A stretch of DNA of 64,000 nt, from the NCBI RefSeq assembly GCF_013408555.1, contig NZ_JACBZN010000001.1:1922001-1986000 (forward strand), in the 5' to 3' direction. Positions 33,766 to 42,772 of this stretch are shown one piece after another. This DNA comes from Aeromicrobium tamlense (GTDB lineage Bacteria > Actinomycetota > Actinomycetes > Propionibacteriales > Nocardioidaceae). Numbering within the stretch: position 1 is the first letter of the stretch; the number at the start of each line of letters is the position of its first letter. Below the pieces are notes generated by a model. It had not been told where the DNA came from, made no database searches, and worked only from the letters and a program-made list of their open reading frames with translations. A program made the translations under genes and the position numbers.

Positions 33766-35460
33766 TCAGCCCGTGACGGCGCCGTGCGCGGCGGAGCTGA
33801 CGAGCTTGCGGTACTTGGCCAGCACGCCGGAGGTGTACTTCGGCGGGTTGGGCTCCCAGCCCTCCTGGCGACGGGCCAGCTCGTCCTCGTCGATCTCGAC
33901 GTCGAGGAGCTTGTTCGCGACGTCGAGGACGATCGGGTCGCCGTCGCGCACGAACGCGATCGGACCACCGTCGACGGCCTCGGGGGCGACATGGCCGACG
34001 CACAGGCCGGTGGTGCCGCCGGAGAAGCGGCCGTCGGTGAGCAGCAGGACGTCCTTGCCCAGGCCTGCGCCCTTGATGGCGCCGGTGATGGCGAGCATCT
34101 CGCGCATGCCGGGACCGCCCTTGGGGCCCTCGTAGCGGATGACGACGACGTCGCCGGCGACGACGGTGCCGTCCTCCAGCGCGTCCATCGCCGCGCGCTC
34201 GCCGTCGAACACCCGGGCGGTGCCGCGGAAGACCGACTCGTCGAAGCCGGCGCTCTTGACGACCGCGCCCTCGGGGGCGAGCGAGCCGTGCAGGATCGTC
34301 AGGCCGCCGGTCTTGTGGATCGGCTGGTCGAGCGGGCGGATGACGTCGCCGTCGAGTCCGAGGTCGATGTGCGCGAGGTTCTCGGCCATCGTCTTGCCGG
34401 TGACGGTCATGACGTCGCCGTGCATGAGGCCCGCGTCGAGCAGCGCCTTCATGATCACGGGGATGCCGCCGACCTTGTCGACGTCGTTCATGACGTAGCG
34501 GCCGAACGGCTTGAGGTCGCCCAGGTGGGGCACCTTGTCGCCGACGCGGCTGAAGTCGTCGAGCGTGAGCGGCACGCCGGCCTCGCGCGCGATCGCGAGC
34601 AGGTGCAGCACGGCATTGGTGGAGCCGCCGAGCGCCATGACCACGGTGATGGCGTTCTCGAAGGCCTCGAGCGTCATGATGTCGCGGGCGGTGATGCCCT
34701 TGCGGAGCAGCTCGACGACGGCCTCGCCCGACTTCTTGGCGTAGTCGTCGCGGCGGCGGTCGGGGGCCGGCGGGGCGGCCGAGCCGGGCAGGCTCATGCC
34801 GAGCGCCTCGGCCGCGGAGGCCATCGTGTTGGCGGTGTACATGCCGCCGCAGGCGCCCTCGCCGGGGCAGATCGCGCGCTCGATGCGGTCGACCTCGTCG
34901 CGGGTGATGAGGCCCTTCATGCAGGCGCCGACGGCCTCGAAGGCGTCGATGATCGTGACGTCCTTGCCGTCGACGTTGCCCGGCAGGGTGGAGCCGGCGT
35001 AGAGGAAGACGCTCGACAGGTCGAGGCGCGCGGCGGCCATGAGCATGCCGGGCAGGCTCTTGTCGCAGCCGGCGAGCAGCACCGAGCCGTCGAGGCGCTC
35101 GGCCGACATGACGACCTCGACCGAGTCCGCGATGACCTCACGGCTGACGAGCGAGAAGTGCATGCCCTCGTGGCCCATGCTGATGCCGTCGGAGACGCTG
35201 ATGGTGCCGAACTCGAGCGGGTAGCCGCCACCGGCGTGGACGCCCTCCTTGACGGCCTTGGCGAGGCGGTCGAGCGAGAGGTTGCACGGGGTGATCTCGT
35301 TCCAGCTGGACGCGACGCCGATCTGGGGCTTCACCCAGTCGTCGTCGCCCATGCCCACCGCACGGAGCATGCCGCGGGCGGCGGTCTTCTCCAGACCGTC
35401 GGTGACGTCGCGGCTGCGCGGCTTGATGTCGATCTCGGGCGTGTCGGGGGTCTCGGCCAT
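33766..35460 (-). CDS. ilvD: dihydroxy-acid dehydratase
   Basis: Iron-sulfur dehydratase of valine and isoleucine synthesis, 564 residues. Cluster-ligand motifs are [16 protein letters not shown] near residue 119 and [17 protein letters not shown] near 190. [17 protein letters not shown] near 45 and [19 protein letters not shown] near 480 complete the ilvD/edd signature. The start is ATG 35460, preceded by -10-like TACGAT at 6 bases. It is a separate transcription unit from ilvBNC, 1.6 kb away on the same strand, followed by repeat B1. Confidence 0.96.
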   Translation of the reverse strand: MAETPDTPEIDIKPRSRDVTDGLEKTAARGMLRAVGMGDDDWVKPQIGVASSWNEITPCNLSLDRLAKAVKEGVHAGGGYPLEFGTISVSDGISMGHEGMHFSLVSREVIADSVEVVMSAERLDGSVLLAGCDKSLPGMLMAAARLDLSSVFLYAGSTLPGNVDGKDVTIIDAFEAVGACMKGLITRDEVDRIERAICPGEGACGGMYTANTMASAAEALGMSLPGSAAPPAPDRRRDDYAKKSGEAVVELLRKGITARDIMTLEAFENAITVVMALGGSTNAVLHLLAIAREAGVPLTLDDFSRVGDKVPHLGDLKPFGRYVMNDVDKVGGIPVIMKALLDAGLMHGDVMTVTGKTMAENLAHIDLGLDGDVIRPLDQPIHKTGGLTILHGSLAPEGAVVKSAGFDESVFRGTARVFDGERAAMDALEDGTVVAGDVVVIRYEGPKGGPGMREMLAITGAIKGAGLGKDVLLLTDGRFSGGTTGLCVGHVAPEAVDGGPIAFVRDGDPIVLDVANKLLDVEIDEDELARRQEGWEPNPPKYTSGVLAKYRKLVSSAAHGAVTG

Positions 35461-35466
35461 ACCGGC

Positions 35467-35472
35467 ATCGTA
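35467..35472 (-). promoter_or_regulatory. -10 element of a leaderless promoter (ilvD)
   Basis: TACGAT on the minus strand ends 6 bases before the ilvD ATG. No ribosome site is present. Confidence 0.6.
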
Positions 35473-35501
35473 CGACCGGCTTTCGCGAGGACGACGCCCG
35501 G

Positions 35502-36185
35502 TCAGAACAGCGGCACGAGCACGAGGGCGAGGAACCAGCTGACGAAGCTGCCGACCAGGACGTACTCGGCGCGCGAGCCGTCGCCCTCGTCCTTGGAGAT
35601 CTCGGGGAATCGCAGGATGCCCTTGGCGGCCAGGATCGCGGCCACTCCTCCGTAGTTGCCGCCGACGGCGAAGCCGAACACGAGCACGCGCTCGAGGGGG
35701 CCGATGACGCGGCCGCCCTTGAGGCGTCGCTCCTCGGCGAGCAGGCCGCGGCCGACGTGGTCGAGCACCTCGCGCACGACCGCGTTGGCGGGTCCGATGA
35801 GGGCAACGGCGGTGATGACGGCGAGGACGAGCTCGTCGAGGCTGACGCCGGCGAGCGCCGGGACGTCGAGGTCCTCGTACCAGCTGAGCATCGGTGGGCG
35901 GTCGCGCTCGATCACGGGCGAGGCGATGAGGGCCAGCAGCGCGCCGATGCCCGAGACGACCATGCCCGGGACCCGCCACGACGGAACCGTGCGGGCACTG
36001 GCCCACCAGAGGCCGACGACGGCCGGCAGCCAGCCGGCGCCCGGGCCGTAGCCGAGGCCGTACGCGGCGAGGATGACGATCGCGACCATCGCGATGACCT
36101 CGAGGACGACGATCCAGAGACGGTCGACGTGGCGGAGGTACTCGGCGAGGCAGATCGCCAGCAGGACGAGGGCGAGCAGGGCCAT
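35502..36185 (-). CDS. integral membrane protein coupled to the SatD-like gene
   Basis: A 227-residue protein with about six hydrophobic helices, starting [24 protein letters not shown] and ending with a C-terminal helix. The middle has a soluble loop ([22 protein letters not shown]). [23 protein letters not shown] stretch near residue 180 looks conserved. Its start ATG shares a base with the SatD-like TGA (TGATG). This SatD-plus-membrane-protein pair recurs in actinobacteria as far as I recall, but neither member has a proven function. Confidence 0.75.
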   Translation of the reverse strand: MALLALVLLAICLAEYLRHVDRLWIVVLEVIAMVAIVILAAYGLGYGPGAGWLPAVVGLWWASARTVPSWRVPGMVVSGIGALLALIASPVIERDRPPMLSWYEDLDVPALAGVSLDELVLAVITAVALIGPANAVVREVLDHVGRGLLAEERRLKGGRVIGPLERVLVFGFAVGGNYGGVAAILAAKGILRFPEISKDEGDGSRAEYVLVGSFVSWFLALVLVPLF

Positions 36186-36805
36186 CAGCGCACCAGCTCC
36201 AGTCCGTCGAGCACGGCGTGGGCGCCGCTGCGGCGCAGGGACTGCGAGACCGCCGACGGCGAGATGCCCTCGGCCTCGGCGAGCTCGCGCTGCGTGCGAC
36301 CCTGCAGGAGGCCGAGCGCGAGGCGTCGCTGGCGGCCGTCGAAGCCGCTGACGACGTGGTCGCGGACCATCAGGTAGGCGTTCACCGTTCCCCCTTCGTG
36401 CACCCAGCTGCGCAGGCCGGACTGGCGCCCTTCGCGCCGTTCCACCTGACCGATCGCGTCGCGCGCGTTCCACCAGGCGGGTCCGTCCTGGGTGAGACCG
36501 TACTCGGAGCGACCGACGACTTCGATCGTGCCGATGCCGATGCCGACGCGGGCGTCCATCTCCGGCGGGAGCGCGAGCCTCACGGCGAGCGCGGTGACCA
36601 GCGCGTCGCGCAGGCTCGCGTGCGTCGACTGGAACTCGTCGCCGATCGTGGGCGCCGGGGCCTGCAGCGATGGCACCAGCTGGGCCGCCGTCTCGAGCGC
36701 GGTGATCAGCGCCTCCTGCGCTCCCGATCGGGACGAGGCGGTGCGCGAGGCGACGAGGTCACCGATCAGCGCGACCACCTCTGAAGTCGACGGCTTCATT
36801 TCCAT
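36185..36805 (-). CDS. SatD-family protein with C-terminal helix-turn-helix
   Basis: A 206-residue SatD-like protein: [17 protein letters not shown] at the N-terminus, [19 protein letters not shown] near residue 50, then [10 protein letters not shown], resembling a nucleotidyl-cyclase-like fold. The last 50 residues form a probable helix-turn-helix ([25 protein letters not shown]), so it may bind DNA. Three in-frame ATGs (36817, 36805, 36799) lie inside a palindrome. I chose 36805 because a -10-like TAAAGT at 36821-36826 would start transcription after 36817. Two operator-like palindromes overlap its promoter, which suggests autoregulation. Coupled to the membrane gene downstream. Confidence 0.75.
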   Translation of the reverse strand: MEMKPSTSEVVALIGDLVASRTASSRSGAQEALITALETAAQLVPSLQAPAPTIGDEFQSTHASLRDALVTALAVRLALPPEMDARVGIGIGTIEVVGRSEYGLTQDGPAWWNARDAIGQVERREGRQSGLRSWVHEGGTVNAYLMVRDHVVSGFDGRQRRLALGLLQGRTQRELAEAEGISPSAVSQSLRRSGAHAVLDGLELVR

Positions 36806-36842
36806 GAAATGAAGCATATGACTTTATTTCGAGAAAATGAAG
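36793..36842. promoter_or_regulatory. tandem operator palindromes at the satD promoter
   Basis: Two palindromes of the same design, 8-bp arm, 5-bp centre, 8-bp arm. The first (36793-36815) has arms GCTTCATTT / AAATGAAGC. The second (36822-36842) has CTTTATTT / AAATGAAG. Their centres are 28 bp apart, and a further half-site GCTTCATT occurs at 36849-36856. They are unusually AT-rich for this genome and overlap the -10-like TAAAGT and start codons of the SatD-like gene. The likely ligand is that gene's own helix-turn-helix protein. Confidence 0.7.
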
Positions 36843-36851
36843 TGCTTGGCT

Positions 36852-37889
36852 TCATTCCATCGGTTCGGGCCGCCATGCCGGCACCACCAGGTCGCGGTCG
36901 GGATCGGGCTCGGGCGCCGGGGGCCCGGCGGGGTGCTTCCTCACCCAGGCAGTCGCGGCGCTGTGTCCCGCGTCGAACAGGCTCGCCCGCTGCTCGGGGG
37001 TGAGGTCGAAGTCGGTCCAGCGCACGCCCCTGGGCTTGGCGAAGATGCTGCGGTCGATCGCGGCAGGGTCGCTGACGTGGCGCACCTGCGTGGAGTCGAC
37101 GGTGGTGAAGATCAGGTTCGTCAGCAGCGACAGCGGCGACGTGACCGGCTTGGCCTTGGCGCGCTCCCCTGCCGGCGAGCTGAGCCGCACGCCGAGGGTG
37201 GGCCAGCGGCTGGGCTTGCCGTCGTGGCGGTCGAAGAGCTCGATGGGATAGCTGCGCAGAAGCGAGCCGTCGGCGAGGGTGAGCGTGCCGTACTGCGACT
37301 TCAGCCGAACGGGCTCGAAGAGGAACGGGATCGCGGCCGAGGCTCGCACCGCGCGGGCGACGGAGTACTCGTTCGGGTCGTGGCCGTGCGCGGGCAGGTC
37401 CCACGGTAGGAACATCGCCCGCTGGCGGGACAGGTCGCTGGCGGTGACGACGAGCCGGAACGACTGCCCCTGCGGCAGCGCGCTGCCCGGGTCGTCGAAA
37501 TAGAGGTCGCCGAAGGTGCGCACGCCGAGGTCGCCCAGGACGCCCCGCACCCACTGCTCCATGTGGCGCCCGGGGTGGGCACCGAGGTGGAAGAGCACGC
37601 CCCACGCGTCAGCAGCGCGCGGCCACCAGCCGAGCATCGCGCCGCGCTTGCGACGGTCGAGGAACGCGCTGTAGTCGATCGTGCGCATGATCTCGTCGAC
37701 CCGACTGAACGGCTCCCCCGCGTGCTGCATCGCCGCCATCACGGCTCCGACCATCGCACCGGCGGACGACCCGCCGATCCGCGCGAACGTGTATCCGTTC
37801 TCGGCCAGCGCGGTCGCCGCCCCCACGAGGGCGATCCCCTTGACTCCCCCGCCCTCCAGGACGAGGTCGATCGCGCGCGTCTGCTCCAC
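36852..37889 (-). CDS. patatin-like phospholipase
   Basis: A 345-residue patatin-domain lipid acyl hydrolase. The oxyanion loop is VLEGGGVKGIALVGA near residue 11, the nucleophile elbow serine is in IGGSSAGAMVGAVM near 39, and the second catalytic residue, aspartate, is in LADGSLLRSYP near 208. No signal peptide is visible, so it is cytoplasmic or peripheral. The start is GTG 37889, 6 bases after TAGAGT. The C-terminus is proline- and acid-rich. SatD-like and membrane genes follow on the same strand 34 bp later. Confidence 0.9.
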   Translation of the reverse strand: MEQTRAIDLVLEGGGVKGIALVGAATALAENGYTFARIGGSSAGAMVGAVMAAMQHAGEPFSRVDEIMRTIDYSAFLDRRKRGAMLGWWPRAADAWGVLFHLGAHPGRHMEQWVRGVLGDLGVRTFGDLYFDDPGSALPQGQSFRLVVTASDLSRQRAMFLPWDLPAHGHDPNEYSVARAVRASAAIPFLFEPVRLKSQYGTLTLADGSLLRSYPIELFDRHDGKPSRWPTLGVRLSSPAGERAKAKPVTSPLSLLTNLIFTTVDSTQVRHVSDPAAIDRSIFAKPRGVRWTDFDLTPEQRASLFDAGHSAATAWVRKHPAGPPAPEPDPDRDLVVPAWRPEPME

Positions 37890-37895
37890 GGTTCG

Positions 37896-37901
37896 ACTCT
37901 A
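37896..37901 (-). promoter_or_regulatory. -10 element of a leaderless promoter (patatin gene)
   Basis: TAGAGT on the minus strand ends 6 bases before GTG 37889. Confidence 0.6.
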
Positions 37902-38065
37902 TGGGCTCGGCGCGACCACGGCCCGGCTCAAGCGTTCGGGCCCGGTGCGCCATGTGATGTTCTGACCGACCTGATGCGCGATGGCTCCCGGTGAACAACG
38001 CACCGGACTGTGGTCACCCGGCGACTGCAATATGGCGCGCCCTTCCGTCTCAACCGGAAATGACG

Positions 38066-38770
38066 TCACTGGCGGATGGGCACGAGGCCCGTGCGGCCGT
38101 CCCAGGAACCGTGCTCGGACAAGGGCCGGAACCGGAAGGTCGCGAACTCGTGGTGGAAGTCGCGGCGCTCTCGCTCGCGCATGGCGTCAACGTGCCGCGT
38201 CGGGTCGGGCACGTCGGAGCGTCCGTGCACCATCTCCACCATCTGGCGCGCGCTGTGCCAGATCGTGAAGGTCGAGATCGTCCGCGGCGGACGGAAGCCG
38301 GCGACGGCGAGCGTGACGCCCGGGTGGTCGCGCACGAGGCGCTCCACGGGCCGGCCGTGGTGGAGGAAGCGAGGGATCTCGGGGATGCGCATCCGGGCCA
38401 GCGTGACGGCCACGACCGGCTCGTCCTGGTCCCACGAGCCCGCCCGGACCGGCAGTCCGGGCAAGGCGGCGAGGCTCGACCAGCGGCGCAGGTACTCCAG
38501 TCGCACGTGCCAGCCGGCGGCGAGCGAGCGGCCCAGTCCGTCACTGGCAAGGAACCGCTCCAGTGAGGCTTCGTCCTGCCACTGCGCGAAGACCGCGAGC
38601 CTGCGCAGCTGGAGTCGGTCGGGCGACACGACCGGCGCGCCGAGCCGCATGAGCGAGAGGCTCTCGAGGTGGTCGAGCCCAGGGACGGTGTCCGGCGTGG
38701 GCGGTCGCAGCAGGGCGCTGGTCCCCGTGCGGCGCGGGACCTCGGCGAGGTGGAAGCTGTGGATCGTCAC
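38066..38770 (-). CDS. spheroidene-monooxygenase (CrtA)-like protein
   Basis: A 234-residue protein resembling the CrtA-like family found in many actinobacteria without carotenoid clusters. It has a duplicated ferredoxin-like layout: SFHLAEVPRR at the start, RRLAVFAQWQDEASLERFL near residue 58, PVVAVTLARMRIPEIPRFL near 118, and GFRPPRTISTFTIWHSARQM near 157. True CrtA is a haem monooxygenase, but nothing here proves catalysis or a carotenoid substrate. The ATG overlaps the stop of the preceding unknown gene (ATGA), so they form a two-gene unit. Confidence 0.65.
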   Translation of the reverse strand: MTIHSFHLAEVPRRTGTSALLRPPTPDTVPGLDHLESLSLMRLGAPVVSPDRLQLRRLAVFAQWQDEASLERFLASDGLGRSLAAGWHVRLEYLRRWSSLAALPGLPVRAGSWDQDEPVVAVTLARMRIPEIPRFLHHGRPVERLVRDHPGVTLAVAGFRPPRTISTFTIWHSARQMVEMVHGRSDVPDPTRHVDAMRERERRDFHHEFATFRFRPLSEHGSWDGRTGLVPIRQ

Positions 38771-39606
38771 GACTCACGCTCGAGCCTGTAGTGCAGGCGC
38801 AGGGCCGAGACGCCCCACATGCGCAGCTCATGATCGGTGCGCAGCACGCCGTCCGGATCGACGAAGACGTGGAAGGTCTCGTGCAGCGGCACGCGTGCGG
38901 CGTGCTCTCCGGCCTCACGGACGACCACGTACGCCCCGTCGTCGCCGAAACGACCGCGGGGCGACTGCAGAAGGAGTCCTCCGTCGGGCGTGATCGAAGG
39001 CCGCAGGAACACCTGCAGGTTCCCCGACTCGAGGGGGAAGGCGACATGCACACTCGGGCCCGCGGCGCCCGGCAGCGTCCGCGCGGAGTAGGCGCCGCTG
39101 AAGACCGTCCGGCCGCTCGCACGCAGGGTCCGCGTCCACGCGGACGCGACGTGGAGGCCGTCGCGGTTCCGTACCGGCGTCACGTGGCTGTCCATGCCGT
39201 GCGCGACGTCGAGCGGACGCATCGGCAGGGCGAGCTGCTCGACACGGCGGCCCCACAGGCGCGAGATCAGCTCACCGGCCGGCCAGAACACCGGCGACCA
39301 GCCGGACCACACGTCCATCCGCCAGCGCGCGGTGTGCTCGTAGAAGTCGCGCACCAGCGGGTTCAGGCGATCCGCCGCGAACCCGGGACCGTCGAGGACG
39401 GACATGGACGGCAGCAGTCCCGCGTCGGGGTCGGCCTCGCCCAGCACGCCGCCGTGCCGTGCGGCCTCCGTGCCGATCCAGTCCGTGCCCACGCGGGCCG
39501 AGGAGCTCACCGGCGCGTCGAGCCACCGCTCCGCCCCGTCGAGGTCGACGCGGCGACCGGTGAGTCGCCAGAAGCTCCTCGACCCGAGGTCCAAGACGTG
39601 AGGCAC
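38767..39606 (-). CDS. conserved protein of unknown function, coupled to the CrtA-like gene
   Basis: A 279-residue soluble protein that I cannot name. Visible features are an N-terminal PHVLDLGSRSFWRLTGRRVD, a central RDFYEHTARWRMDVWSGWSP, then PLDVAHGMDSHVTPVRN, and a C-terminal beta-rich half with GDDGAYVVVREAGEHAARVP and DPDGVLRTDHELRMWGVSAL. This resembles a set of uncharacterised streptomycete proteins as I remember them. The start is GTG 39606, seven bases after a CACAAT -10-like hexamer. Its stop overlaps the CrtA-like start, implying a shared function. Confidence 0.65.
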   Translation of the reverse strand: MPHVLDLGSRSFWRLTGRRVDLDGAERWLDAPVSSSARVGTDWIGTEAARHGGVLGEADPDAGLLPSMSVLDGPGFAADRLNPLVRDFYEHTARWRMDVWSGWSPVFWPAGELISRLWGRRVEQLALPMRPLDVAHGMDSHVTPVRNRDGLHVASAWTRTLRASGRTVFSGAYSARTLPGAAGPSVHVAFPLESGNLQVFLRPSITPDGGLLLQSPRGRFGDDGAYVVVREAGEHAARVPLHETFHVFVDPDGVLRTDHELRMWGVSALRLHYRLERES

Positions 39607-39650
39607 GGACCAGATTGTGCCGCATCCATCGGCACCGTGACCCGCACTTG

Positions 39651-40121
39651 CTACCGGGAGCGGACCGTTCCCTGCCGCGTGGTCGCTGCCACCGACGGAG
39701 CGACACGAGGCCAGGTCCAGGCGCTGCGCAGGATGAACGCGAGCACCATCAACTCCAGCACGACGCCGAGTCCGTAGAAGAGCAGCCAGGACTCCCCCGC
39801 CACGTTGAACGCCGTCACGGGCACGAAGAGCGAAGCCGCGACGAGGTTCGCGATGCGGTTCACCCGGGCCGGCAGTGCCGCCGACAGCACGACCATCAGG
39901 GACGGGACGGACATGAGGGCCAGCGCCGCGGTCGAGAAGGTCTGGGAGAGGTCGAACTCGAAGACCCGGCCGTCGAGGATGTCCTCCACGACGCCTGGCG
40001 TGAAGAAGTTGAGAATGTCCACGTAGGCGTACAGGAACATGAGGCTGGTCCAGGCTGCGGCGAGCCTGACGCGCACCGGGAGCGGCTGGTCGTCGAAGGT
40101 GTTGGGTTGGCGTGTGCTCAT
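39651..40121 (-). CDS. DUF6326 family membrane protein
   Basis: A 156-residue protein with four hydrophobic helices beginning near residues 20, 60, 90 and 118. The MFLYAYVDILNFFTPGVVED segment near 25 and SVPSLMVVLSAALPARVNRI near 70 fit DUF6326. ATG 40121 was chosen, with GGAG 7 bases upstream. The longer reading frame to 40184 lacks a ribosome site. It is divergent from a NarL-type two-component system 160 bp away, which may regulate it. Function is unknown. Confidence 0.75.
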   Translation of the reverse strand: MSTRQPNTFDDQPLPVRVRLAAAWTSLMFLYAYVDILNFFTPGVVEDILDGRVFEFDLSQTFSTAALALMSVPSLMVVLSAALPARVNRIANLVAASLFVPVTAFNVAGESWLLFYGLGVVLELMVLAFILRSAWTWPRVAPSVAATTRQGTVRSR

Positions 40122-40268
40122 GGTGGGCTCCGTTGTCGTGAGGATCGTTGCGTCCACGCTCGCCCGGCACGGCGGCCTGCACATCGGTCCCGAGGCCTGA
40201 GCCGATCCGGCCGATGGAATGGCCTGATTCTCGTTCTTTCGGCGGGTGTGCCGGCGCGCGCCGATCCC

Positions 40269-40274
40269 TAGGGT
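40269..40274 (+). promoter_or_regulatory. -10 element of a leaderless promoter (histidine kinase operon)
   Basis: TAGGGT ends 6 bases before GTG 40281. Confidence 0.6.
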
Positions 40275-40280
40275 GGAGCC

Positions 40281-41417
40281 GTGTTCACTGTCCGGCGCTC
40301 CCTGTGGGACGAGCCGCGACCTGCCGACGCCCCGCCCGTCGGACGGCTCGACTGGCTGCTGGCAGGCGTGTTCGCGATCGCGACGCTGGTTGAGGGCGCG
40401 GTGCGGCCGGACGTGGCCTGGCGTCCCCTCGTGACGGTGCTAGGTCTAGCACTCGTGCCGGCTCTCCTCTGGCGGCGGAGCCATCCCTTGCCGGCCGCCT
40501 CGGTCGGGTGGGGTGTCGCCGGGGTGCTCTCGGTCCTCCAGCTGACCGCCGACACCTCGGACCTGGGCCTCTACTCCATGCTCGGCGTGCTGGTCCTTCT
40601 CTACTCACTCGTGCGGTGGGGCTCGGGACGCGAGATCGCCGCGGGATCGGCGTTCGTGATGGTCGTCGCCGTGCTCGGGATGATCGCTTCCTCCGCGGGC
40701 TTTGCCGACGTCTTCGGTGGGAGCGTGCTCCTGCTGCTCGTCGTCGCCCTCGGAGCCGTGTTCCGCTACCGCGCGGACCTCTGGAGTCGTCAACAACGCG
40801 AGATCCGCAACCAGGAGCGGGTGGCGCTCGCGCGCGAGCTGCACGACACGGTGGCTCACCACGTCTCGGCCATCGCGGTGCAGGCGCAGGCCGGCGGCGT
40901 GGTCGTCGGCTCCCAGCCCGAGAAGGCCGCCGAGGTCCTGACCGCGATCGAGGCCGAGGCCTCGCGAACCCTCGCGGAGATGAGGTCCATGGTCCGCCTG
41001 CTGCGCGAGGAGGAGTCCGTCGACTACGCACCGCAGCGGGGCGTCGCGGACCTGCCTGCGCTGGCGCGCGTCGACACGACGCTTGCCGTCGAGGTCTCGC
41101 TGGACGGCTCGCTCACCGAGCTGGCGCGCCCCGTGGACGCGGCGCTGTACCGACTCGCGCAGGAGTCGCTGACGAATGCCGTGCGGCACGCCCGCGGCGC
41201 GACGCGAGTCGCGATCGACGTCCACCGCGAGGGCGACGCCGTCAGACTGCGTGTCAGTGACGACGGACGGATCGAGACGGAGGCGCCCGAACCCGGTTTC
41301 GGCCTGCTGGGGATGGCCGAGCGCGCCCAGCTGCTCGGCGGTTCGCTCAGTGCGGGTCCGGGGCCAGAGGGCGGCTGGGTGGTCGAGGCCGCGCTGCCCC
41401 TGAAGGCTCCGGCATGA
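40281..41417 (+). CDS. NarL-type sensor histidine kinase (HisKA_3)
   Basis: A 378-residue membrane kinase. Four to five helices fill residues 25-165. A dimerisation helix follows with phosphoacceptor His188 in ALARELHDTVAHHVSA, then an ATPase domain with the N-box-like LAQESLTNAVRHARG near 293 and G box GFGLLGMAERAQLLGG near 340. No extracytoplasmic sensor domain is visible, so it may sense membrane state, as is common in this class. It overlaps its response regulator by 4 bp (ATGA). Confidence 0.93.
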   Translation: MFTVRRSLWDEPRPADAPPVGRLDWLLAGVFAIATLVEGAVRPDVAWRPLVTVLGLALVPALLWRRSHPLPAASVGWGVAGVLSVLQLTADTSDLGLYSMLGVLVLLYSLVRWGSGREIAAGSAFVMVVAVLGMIASSAGFADVFGGSVLLLLVVALGAVFRYRADLWSRQQREIRNQERVALARELHDTVAHHVSAIAVQAQAGGVVVGSQPEKAAEVLTAIEAEASRTLAEMRSMVRLLREEESVDYAPQRGVADLPALARVDTTLAVEVSLDGSLTELARPVDAALYRLAQESLTNAVRHARGATRVAIDVHREGDAVRLRVSDDGRIETEAPEPGFGLLGMAERAQLLGGSLSAGPGPEGGWVVEAALPLKAPA

Positions 41418-42076
41418 CCATCCGCGTGGTGGTGGCCGACGACCAGGACCTGGTCCGCACCGGGCTCGTGATGATCCTCGGCGCGCAGCCCGGCCTCGAG
41501 GTCGTGGGTGAGGCCGCGGACGGGCTCGCAGCGCTCGACCTGGCCACGCGGCTGCGCCCCGACGTCCTCCTCGTCGACATCCGGATGCCCGGGCTTGACG
41601 GCGTCGAGGTCACGCGCCGCCTCGCCGGACCTGACGTGGCCGACCCGATGGCGGTCGTCGTGATCACCACCTTCGACCTCGACGAGTACGTCCTCGGCGC
41701 CCTTCGCGCCGGCGCCCGCGGATTCCTGCTCAAGGACGCCGGGCCGGACCTCCTCGTGCAGGCCATCACCGCGGCCGCGAACGGCGACGCACTGATCGCG
41801 CCCAACGTCACCCGCCGACTGCTGTCGACGTTCGCCGACCAGGCCCCGGCGACTCCGGTCCAGCCCGTCGCGCCCCTCACTGAGCGCGAGGAGGAGGTGC
41901 TCGCCCTGGTGGCACGGGGACAGACCAACGCCGAGATCGCCTCCGAGCTCTTCGTCGGCCTGAGCACGGTCAAGTCCCACGTCGCCTCGCTGATGGCCAA
42001 GCTCGGCGCCCGCAACCGCGTCGAGATCGCGATGTGGGCATACGACACGCGGCGGGTCAGGGCCGACCAGTCGTGA
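41414..42076 (+). CDS. NarL/LuxR-type response regulator
   Basis: A 220-residue regulator with a receiver domain (acidic pair at 9-10, phosphoacceptor Asp55 in VLLVDIRMPG, lysine in FLLKDAG) and a C-terminal LuxR helix-turn-helix, LTEREEEVLALVARGQTNAEIA and STVKSHVASLMAKLG (about residues 155-205). Translationally coupled to the kinase. Targets cannot be read, but the divergent DUF6326 gene is a natural candidate. Confidence 0.94.
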   Translation: MTIRVVVADDQDLVRTGLVMILGAQPGLEVVGEAADGLAALDLATRLRPDVLLVDIRMPGLDGVEVTRRLAGPDVADPMAVVVITTFDLDEYVLGALRAGARGFLLKDAGPDLLVQAITAAANGDALIAPNVTRRLLSTFADQAPATPVQPVAPLTEREEEVLALVARGQTNAEIASELFVGLSTVKSHVASLMAKLGARNRVEIAMWAYDTRRVRADQS

Positions 42077-42082
42077 GCGCTC

Positions 42083-42484
42083 TCAGTCCCGGGCCAACGC
42101 GACGGCCTCGATCGAGACGAGGAGTCCTCGCGGAAGCCGCACGTTCGCAGGCGCGGACCGTGCGGGCGGCGGGTCGGGCATGAATCGGGCGTAGACCTCG
42201 TTCAGCTTCGCGAAGTCGTCGACATCGGCGTAGAAGATCGTGGTCTTCACGAGGTCTGCCAGCGACGCACCCGCAGCCTCGAGGATGGCGGAGAGGTTGG
42301 CCAGCGCCTGCTCCGTCTGCGCCTCGATGCCCTCGACCACCTGCCCGGTCTCGGGATCGATGCCCGCCGTGCCGGAACAGAAGACGAAGCCACCTGCGAC
42401 GATCGCCTGACTGTAGGGACCGAGCGCAGCCGGAGCCGCGTCCGTCTCGATCGCCACCCTGGCCGCTCCACCTTCGTGGCCCAT
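42083..42484 (-). CDS. RidA/YjgF family enamine-imine deaminase
   Basis: A 133-residue Rid protein. Family marks are GPYSQAIVAGGFVFCSGTAG near residue 22, LANLSAILEAAGASLADLVK near 62, and PPARSAPANVRLPRGLLVSIEAVAL near the C-terminus. The conserved arginine needed for deaminase activity is present in PARS. RidA clears reactive enamines released by PLP enzymes such as threonine dehydratase, which fits a cell with active branched-chain synthesis. The start is ATG 42484, 6 bases after TAGGCT. Confidence 0.9.
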   Translation of the reverse strand: MGHEGGAARVAIETDAAPAALGPYSQAIVAGGFVFCSGTAGIDPETGQVVEGIEAQTEQALANLSAILEAAGASLADLVKTTIFYADVDDFAKLNEVYARFMPDPPPARSAPANVRLPRGLLVSIEAVALARD

Positions 42485-42490
42485 GCAGCG

Positions 42491-42496
42491 AGCCTA
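42491..42496 (-). promoter_or_regulatory. -10 element of a leaderless promoter (RidA gene)
   Basis: TAGGCT on the minus strand ends 6 bases before ATG 42484. Confidence 0.6.
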
Positions 42497-42569
42497 GGCA
42501 GCGTCGAGGCTCTTGAACAGAGTTGCGAGGGCGTCGCCCCTCTCACCCCGCGCCGGGACGCAGTTCCGC

Positions 42570-42749
42570 CTACGGCTGGGGGTCGCCCTCCGAGTCGTCG
42601 TCCTCGTCCTCGCTGCTCAGCGCTGCGCCGAACGCGACGCCGATCGCGATGCCGAAGCCGATGAAGGCCCACTGGTCGAGCGCCACGGACAGCGCGACGC
42701 CCATGGACATGCCGATCGCGAGTCCGACGGCGAGCTTCGACGAGTCCAT
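42570..42749 (-). CDS. 59-aa small membrane protein with acidic tail
   Basis: A short protein starting MDSSKLAVGLAIGMSMGVAL, with two hydrophobic segments rich in glycine and alanine (glycine-zipper-like) and an acidic tail SSEDEDDDSEGDPQP. The -10-like TAGGCT (42757-42762, minus strand) lies 7 bases before ATG 42749, supporting this start and a separate leaderless transcript. I recognise no named family, though small glycine-zipper proteins of this size are widespread in actinobacteria. Confidence 0.65.
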   Translation of the reverse strand: MDSSKLAVGLAIGMSMGVALSVALDQWAFIGFGIAIGVAFGAALSSEDEDDDSEGDPQP

Positions 42750-42772
42750 GCCGGCGAGCCTATCCGCGACTC

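Noticed and set aside
37890..38065. Possible small gene in the 176-bp gap upstream of the patatin gene
   Set aside because: Apart from the -10-like TAGAGT for the patatin gene, no frame has a ribosome site or leaderless promoter, and I see no convincing hairpin.
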